Shown in pieces: positions 58,168-64,000 of a DNA stretch of 64,000 bases; the first letter of the stretch is position 1; every line of letters starts with the position of its first letter. Made by a program: the position numbers and the translations under genes. Where the stretch lies: NCBI GenBank assembly GCA_902702965.1, contig CACRXP010000383.1, positions 481,586 through 545,585 on the forward strand, in the 5' to 3' direction. The notes beneath the pieces are model-generated. The model saw only the letters and a program-made list of their open reading frames with translations. It was not told the DNA's origin and searched no databases. Source of the stretch: Spirometra erinaceieuropaei (taxonomy: Eukaryota; Platyhelminthes; Cestoda; Diphyllobothriidea; Diphyllobothriidae).

Positions 58168-60034
58168 TTAAAACAAAACGAACGTAAATGTCACTACAAC
58201 CTTCTTTGAATAAATCGACTGATTTGGCGACCTCATTCTCCCGTGACACCAACGATCGTACACCACAAGATCTTGAGATCAGGGGGGAGGTGATATCGCC
58301 AGCGCAGTTGACATAAATCAGCCGGAGTCCGGATGCATACTCTGCACCGTCCAAATCGTGTGGGGCCCCTTCTGCGAATCCAGTCCGTTCCCCAATTTAA
58401 CGAATAGGCAACCGGATGCAACCTAGTTGAAGGCCAAATCGAATGTCAGACAACTTGGGAATGATTTTATTGGCCAGAACACGAACACTGGTAAATACAG
58501 AGCATGCCCTGATATTGGAGATGTTTTTTTGCTAGCATGTCGTCTAGTTCCAGTATCTGCCACAGAGACGCCATAGACCGTATCGAATGCGAAGTCAACA
58601 ATTCGGATGACTGTCTGTTGCTGATTGCCATGGCGGCATTCAAGACTGTGAAGCAGGGTATTTTGTCAGTACACCCACCCCTAGCGGAAAAGTGGGCTGC
58701 CATAGAGACACGCCTACTCTGATGTCGTCTTTAAGTGGCAAGGGCGAGGAGTTTGGAGTTCATTACGGGGGACTTATGTAGCGGTAGATCTCGCACAAGG
58801 GTGCCCCGGCCCCAGTCATCAGGAACGAGCCCGTCTCGTCAGGTTTGCTTATTCAATTCATAGAACTGCGGCAGCACAGTGCCAACAAGAGACATGTAGA
58901 TTTAAGTGGGCATACCGTCCCACTGGGCGTCCTTTTGTCGTTCAGTGTCCGTATTTCATCCACGAGGTCTACCTCATGAGGGGGGGAGGGGAGACACATG
59001 GCACTGCGTAGGCTGAGGGGTAATTAAACTGTGCTGCGGAGACGAGCGTGATATTGATGGTTCGGTCATCGAAGTTAGAAAGGTGCCTGAATTGCTCCCA
59101 TCAGCGCGGGACTTTGGCCAATCACATGGCAGACGGCCTACCGCTGCTCTGGCTAATAATTTGGTTACGCTGTTGTGTTTCTCGGGATGGCCACTTCCAG
59201 ATTTGGCAAATGCACTTGCATTGGCCCTACTCCGGGTGCCTGTTGCGACCCTTCGACTCCTACACGTGCGTGTGCACGTAAGCGGCAGCCTGGTTCTCGT
59301 CCGATCACACCTTCCCGGCTGGCCAATCATCTTCAGGGCCGAATCAGACGTGCTTTGGCTCAAGGCGCTGTGACGCACACCAGTGATGAGTACCCGGTCT
59401 GTCGATTGCAGAGCGCATCAAGTTCCGTAGACGTCGTTGCATTGACCGCAATACTTGAATCAGACTTTTTCTTGAGGTTTCTTGAGAAACACGAGTAAAA
59501 GTGCATCCCCAACAGCCGCTCGGATTGCTTGACTGAGGGTGTCTCCGCTAGCACTTTGTTTCAAAAAAAGACAGCTGGCGATAGCAGAAATACTTTCCTG
59601 CGGTTCATCCTGGCAGTGTCATACTGTCATCATTCAGCCTTGGGCATTTTATGCGACAATCAGCCTGCCAGACTTCGACCCATTCGTCCTTCGTTAACTT
59701 TACTAGCTCACAATCAACCTTCACCAAGCCCCGTTTTACTATCCCTAGCCACATAGGACAGGGGCCAAGCTGCAGGGACAAAGCCCTCTTCTATGAAGCC
59801 TCTCAGGTACCCAATCTCCTTCTTGTGAGGCACTGCATGGGCTCTGGCGAGAACTCTGGTATCACGTAAATGGCCAATCCACATGATACACTGAAACCTA
59901 GGTCACATGGATTGCATTTCCTTACTAAACCTTCAAGTATGAGGCATAACTCTAGTGATTCGAAAGGCACAATATCTCCAACTGACAGTTCCATCGTCAT
60001 AACTGACGATGTCCACCGTGTCCTTCACGGTAAG
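58168..60034. other. Unannotated stretch
   Basis: Several open frames of 60-134 codons on both strands (for example 58974-59378 minus, 59175-59498 plus). None shows a recognisable domain. No repeat partners noticed. Confidence 0.35.
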
Positions 60035-60165
60035 GTGAGAGTAGCCACGGTGACCTGCGCGGGATTTAGTTTAAAGGGATAGTGGACTTGCGCAGCATCT
60101 ACCGCACTCTGTCCTCCTCCCCAGCTGAGCCCAGTGTCAAAACATAGTCGAAAAGACCGGGGCGG
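60035..60165 (-). repeat. Module P copy, inverted
   Basis: On the minus strand it reads GAGTGCGGTAGATGCTGCGC and AACTAAATCCCGCGCAGGTC, aligning with module P of the 27-30 kb array (GAGTGCGGTAGATACTGTGC). Shows that P is dispersed beyond the array. Confidence 0.65.
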
Positions 60166-61739
60166 GAAAGGGCGCAGGTGGCTGGCACGCCCGGACCCTC
60201 ACCCAGGCGTACCAACACACCCCCTGATCCGCAACAGACACTTGGCCAGGATTCCAACTAACAACGGCAGGAGTTCTAGTTGGCGCGGCATCAGCTTGTA
60301 ACTGGGGCTGCCACCGCACCCCGGATGTTGACACTTTTATAGGTGTGCATTCCCGATGACGTCTGCCAGAATCCAGTGTTTCCACCGTGTTGGTCAAGTG
60401 CATCTATCGCGCGGCCTGCGTTGGGGGAAGTATAGCTCCGTTTACTTGGCAAATGACCCAACAACAAGCTCCACTGGAGATGCGCTGAACCAAACGAAAG
60501 CATAATCAATCACAGCAAGCGTTTGTCTGGTGGCTCTGAGTTCTTATAAACTCCCAGCAACTGTCGCATTTACCTTCGGCACGCCGTAGACGTAGGCTTT
60601 CACTGCGCACCAGTTACCACATCCGGTCTCGTCTTCAGTTCACGGAGGGACTCGGAGAGTCGGCCGGTAGACGGTGAGGAATCCAGCCGCACGACATATC
60701 GTCACATTCCTCACCAGAGCAAAACGGATGGGTTTAAACCTACTACTATTCGCTAAGGGCTACGGCTTGGAAGACTGCCAACTGACGGCATGTCCTGGTC
60801 CACCTAATGAGTATTTTTTGAGTGACCTGGGGGCGGAAAGTCATACTGCAATTGCTCCTTCTTAGCGTGACCCCGATGGCACTCTTAGGTGTCCTCAATG
60901 AAGTCTGAAGCGGAACCTGGGTGTGGGTGTGTGGCACGTGTAGATAGTCTGGTTAGCCTTGTTAGCCATCACTCTCAGGCCCACCTCCGGTCGTTTTTGC
61001 AATGTTTTGACATCTTAGGATGTTAGATGAGGAAATAGGGAATGCGGTAGATACTCCGAATTAGTTAATTCGAAAGTTAGCACTTCCGGCCATCGATCGC
61101 TAGATGGAGATCGTCAATGGCGGCGGCCGAGCTGTCGGCACGTGGTGGGATTCTGACTTGTGGTCGAACATCTTCTAGTCCACCGAAATTATCCACGCTC
61201 ACGAAACATCATCACTATATCAGCGTCCATCTCCTCACCGGCCTAACAATATTTGTTTAAATCCAGTCATGTTTCTCGGGAACGCGACCTCAGAATTTGC
61301 CTCTGATCTTATTTTGTGATGAAGTTTGCATATTTCGAAGTTTGTCCTTGACAGAATGATGATTACCATTTTAAAAGAGCATATTTGGAACTGCTAGCAC
61401 GCGTTTCTGCGTGGTCTAACATCAGCGCCGTTTGCTATGTTGTCCTCAATCTGCACAACGTCAGGAGTATATATGTTGACATTGCACGAAAATGAAATAT
61501 GCGGAGGATTTTGGCGGGAAAAATGAACACCGTGTATGGACTGAAACCCGCGTGGGCGAGCGTAAACAAAGGTTTTGTCTAATGCATGAATTGGCGAAAC
61601 GACAATTACTCTTTTTACGAGAACAGTGTTTAGCATGTACGTGATTCGCCACGCAAGTAGCCTGAAATTGAAATCGTGCACCAGTGTCAGGGGATGTGAC
61701 TAAATATACCAAAAGTCCGACATATAGTGCGCGACAGAT
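60166..61739. other. Unannotated stretch
   Basis: A short P-like match (GAATGCGGTAGATACTCCG, about 61038). Otherwise nothing recognised. Confidence 0.4.
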
Positions 61740-61926
61740 ATTATGACATTTTGGCTTAAATCCTGAAATGCGTTTTTAATTAGGAAGAAACACTTAGTTG
61801 GAGTTGTAAGCTTGATTACCGTGCGACATAATCATATAGTATTTCGGATTCGTCAAAATGTCGGCTTTTGAATGCACTTCTTTTCGACCTCCAGTAGAAA
61901 CCACACTCGGAATAACTGACCACTTA
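61740..61926. mobile_element. MITE arm remnant (copy-2 subfamily)
   Basis: TGAAATGCGTTTTTAATTAG, GTCGGCTTTTGAATGCACTT and TTTCGACCTCCAGTAGAAAC align with the arm of copy 2 (49525-49685). It ends exactly where copy 3 starts, so copy 3 appears to have inserted into an older copy. Confidence 0.75.
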
Positions 61927-62919
61927 CAGTAGGTGAGCCAACTCATGAAATGCCAACCGGAATTCCAAAATGCGTTTTTGTTTCGAAAAGATTAATTAAG
62001 TAGAGTTGTAAAACTAGTCAGTCTGCAACATAATTCCATAATATTTCAGTTACCTCAGGATGCTGGCTTTCGAAAGAACTTCCTCCCGGCCGCATGCAAA
62101 AACTACACTCTGTAAAAAATGATAACATATATAGCATGGATTTGTCTCATTGATTTTCGATGCCTCTAAAAGTCCAATTATATTTCAAGGAAAACATGCA
62201 TAGAAATATTCCTTCTTTTGCTTATTCGATAGAAAATTACGTCTTCGTCTATTTTTATATTTGAAGGAGGGACGTAATTCGATTTTAAAGTTTCCAATTG
62301 TGGGAGTTTAAATACCCTTAAATGGCCGTTCATAAATCGCCATATCTCTGCATTTACCAATTTTTCTTGTAAAGTTAACAATATGACTCAAATCCACTGG
62401 TTAATTTTATGAAACCTATGATGTTCCCCTTTATTACCGTAGAGGAATGTGTGGTTTTCCGTACGCGGAAAATATACGGCTCGTAGTTTAGAAACCCTGA
62501 ATCCAAGTGTAACGGAAGACCGAGTTCAAAATTATTCGGGAATTGGAAAAGTATTTGAAAACCGAATTATACCCTTCCTTCGAGAATAATGTTGATAGAA
62601 GACGTCATTGTCTACCGAATGAGCGAATTAATGTATATATTTTTGCATGTCTTACATAAAATATAATTGAATTTTAAAGGGCATCAAAAAAAATATTGAG
62701 AAAAGTGCATGCTAAATAAGTAGTCCTTTTTTCCAGAGTGCAGTTTATTCATGCAGCCGATGGGAAATTCAATCGAAAGCCGGCACCCTGCGGTAACTGA
62801 ATTATTATAGAATTAGGCTGCAGGATGACTAGTTTTACAACCCTACTTAATTAATCTTTTCGCAACCAAAACGCATTTCGGAATTTTGGTTGATATTTCA
62901 TGAGTTGGCCCACCTACTG
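61927..62919. mobile_element. Mariner-type long-TIR MITE, copy 3 (complete)
   Basis: 993 bp. Tips CAGTAGGTGAGCCAACTCAT (left) and the inverse of CAGTAGGTGGGCCAACTCAT (right), flanked by TA at 61925-61926 and 62920-62921. The inverted arms run for roughly 400 bp on each side. No transposase ORF. Confidence 0.9.
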
Positions 62920-62921
62920 TA

Positions 62922-63289
62922 TGTTACACCAACAAGTGGACTATGTGACTTTGTAGCCATAAAAAACCAGTGTCCTATGCGAATCGATACCTGCATCCAC
63001 TTGCTGCTAGAATTTCTTCATATTGTTGTTAATTTTTCAGATTTTTACGTATAAATAGGGAGTTCAAAGGCTTAAGCCTATTTTCCTCAAATAAACTAAA
63101 TACTGAAAAGTTTGCTCTTTCACGGCGTTAAGTCGTATTGGCCCAAAACTGACAAAGGCATCTAGAAGTCAGCTGATACTACATCTCAACAAGCGAAATT
63201 TCAGACTATGTCCCTCTCGATGCTCCTTTCCGCATATTTAATGGTCCCAATCTGACTGTGCGAGAGCTCACGGAACGGGGCGAACACGT
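62922..63289. other. Unannotated stretch
   Basis: Between MITE copy 3 and the SINE cluster. Nothing recognised. Confidence 0.4.
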
Positions 63290-63466
63290 CCCTTAATCCG
63301 ATCGGTAAACGCCATCTCATCGGTGAACGCCCCCTACCATTGTTTGAGCCTCGGGTGTTCCGCACTTCGGGGTTGGGTATGACTGGCTGACGACGGCTAA
63401 CAAGCCAGAAATGGCCATTCCAGTCTCCCTTGTCTTTGTCGGTAATAGCATTCTGCCTATATCATG
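63290..63466 (+). mobile_element. tRNA-derived SINE, copy 3 (head deleted)
   Basis: Part of the upstream module (CGCCCCCTACCATTGTTT) is joined directly to the SINE body (GAGCCTCGGGTGTTCCGCAC), then the tail TCTTTGTCGGTAATAGCATT. The tRNA-like head is missing. Confidence 0.8.
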
Positions 63467-63514
63467 CGCCGCTGTGCGGCTGCTGGTTGGGCTCGAGAGA
63501 GAGCCCGTAAGGCA

Positions 63515-63768
63515 CAACGGAACGAGTGAGTTCCGTGAGAACGATCGGTGAGCGCCCCCTACCATTGTATATTCCCGATCGAAACCGACAGGGCAACGGG
63601 CTCCTGGCCCAGTGGTTAGAGGCGTTGGACTTCTAAGCCAACAGGTCGCGAGTTCGAGCCCCATGTGCTCCACACTTCGGGGTTGGGCATGACTGGCTGA
63701 CGACGGCTTATAAACCAGAAATGGCCATTCACGTCTCCCTTGTCTTTGTCGGTAATAGCATACTGCCT
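63515..63768 (+). mobile_element. tRNA-derived SINE, copy 4 (most complete)
   Basis: Upstream module 63515-63597. The tRNA-like head starts at 63599: A box TGGCCCAGTGG, anticodon-arm region GTTGGACTTCTAAGCCAAC, B box GAGTTCGAGCC, ending TGTGCTCCA. The ACTTCTAA loop resembles tRNA-Arg(TCT). The body and tail follow (TGACTGGCTGACGACGGC, CTCCCTTGTCTTTGTCGG). The head would serve as an internal Pol III promoter. Confidence 0.85.
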
Positions 63769-63784
63769 ATCTCATCGTAGCGGC

Positions 63785-64000
63785 CAAGTGATGAGAGTGT
63801 GATCAGAACGCTACAATCATCAGGCTTAATCCCGTGTCGAGGAGAAGACAGAAATCACCAGAATGAGGGATCTATTGTATGCAGAACCCCGAGTTGTCCT
63901 CTGAGGTGGCAGTGGCCGCCGACGAAATCAGGACTGGTGTTGACCGCACCCAGTCATGTCTGAGAGTCCTTGGTACATTGGTGACCGCTGCCTTTGTGGG
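63785..64000. other. Unannotated right edge
   Basis: Nothing recognised. Confidence 0.4.

Noticed and set aside
58974..59498. Overlapping frames of 77-134 codons on both strands
   Set aside because: GC-rich region where chance frames are long; none shows a recognisable motif.

Overview
This is a 64 kb piece of a repeat-dense eukaryotic (animal) nuclear genome. It has one intron-containing host gene, and almost everything else recognisable is transposable-element (TE) debris. The mix of CR1/Jockey-like non-LTR elements, Penelope-like elements carrying a GIY-YIG domain, tRNA-derived SINEs, a Helitron, long-TIR mariner-type MITEs and degenerate TTAGGG blocks fits a flatworm. My best guess is a diphyllobothriid-type tapeworm such as Spirometra, from recollection of similar elements; this is inference, not a search result. 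I see no prokaryotic operon, CRISPR array or functional RNA gene.

Layout. 1-14.8 kb is a nest of non-LTR retrotransposons. A plus-strand element (G) is split by two minus-strand relatives, A (about 507-4792) and B (4926-14803). Inside ORF1 of B sits a third minus-strand element, C (8972-13436), flanked by an 8-bp direct repeat. A 724-base assembly gap lies in A. 15.7-21.0 kb holds a complete five-exon acid lipase gene on the plus strand: signal peptide, Ser-Asp-His triad, 405 codons, one 52-bp intron and one GC-AG intron. Its 3' UTR runs into a dispersed repeat (U). 21-26 kb carries U, R3 and S repeats, a Penelope fragment and a mariner-type MITE. 26.6-32.7 kb is an array of large direct repeats (modules M, P, Q); its last, most diverged unit contains a telomere-like dispersed repeat.

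33.3-38 kb has two more Penelope copies, two SINE copies, a U copy and the 3' half of another non-LTR element (D). 39.4-44.1 kb has two converging non-LTR elements (E plus, F minus). 44-49 kb is mostly unrecognised, with two tRNA-Ser-like relics and a second telomere-like repeat. 49.5-50.5 kb is a complete MITE with TA target duplications. 50.9-53.7 kb is a 2.7 kb element with 335-bp inverted arms. 53.7-54.6 kb is a Penelope 3' end running into a 136-bp GAA microsatellite. 55,179-58,167 is a Helitron with intact TC and hairpin-CTAG ends that has lost its helicase. 58.2-61.7 kb is largely unrecognised. 61.9-62.9 kb is another complete MITE and 63.3-63.8 kb holds SINE copies.

Apart from the lipase, every coding region seen is a decayed TE protein. 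Coordinates of repeat edges were read by eye and may be off by several bases unless a terminus is stated.
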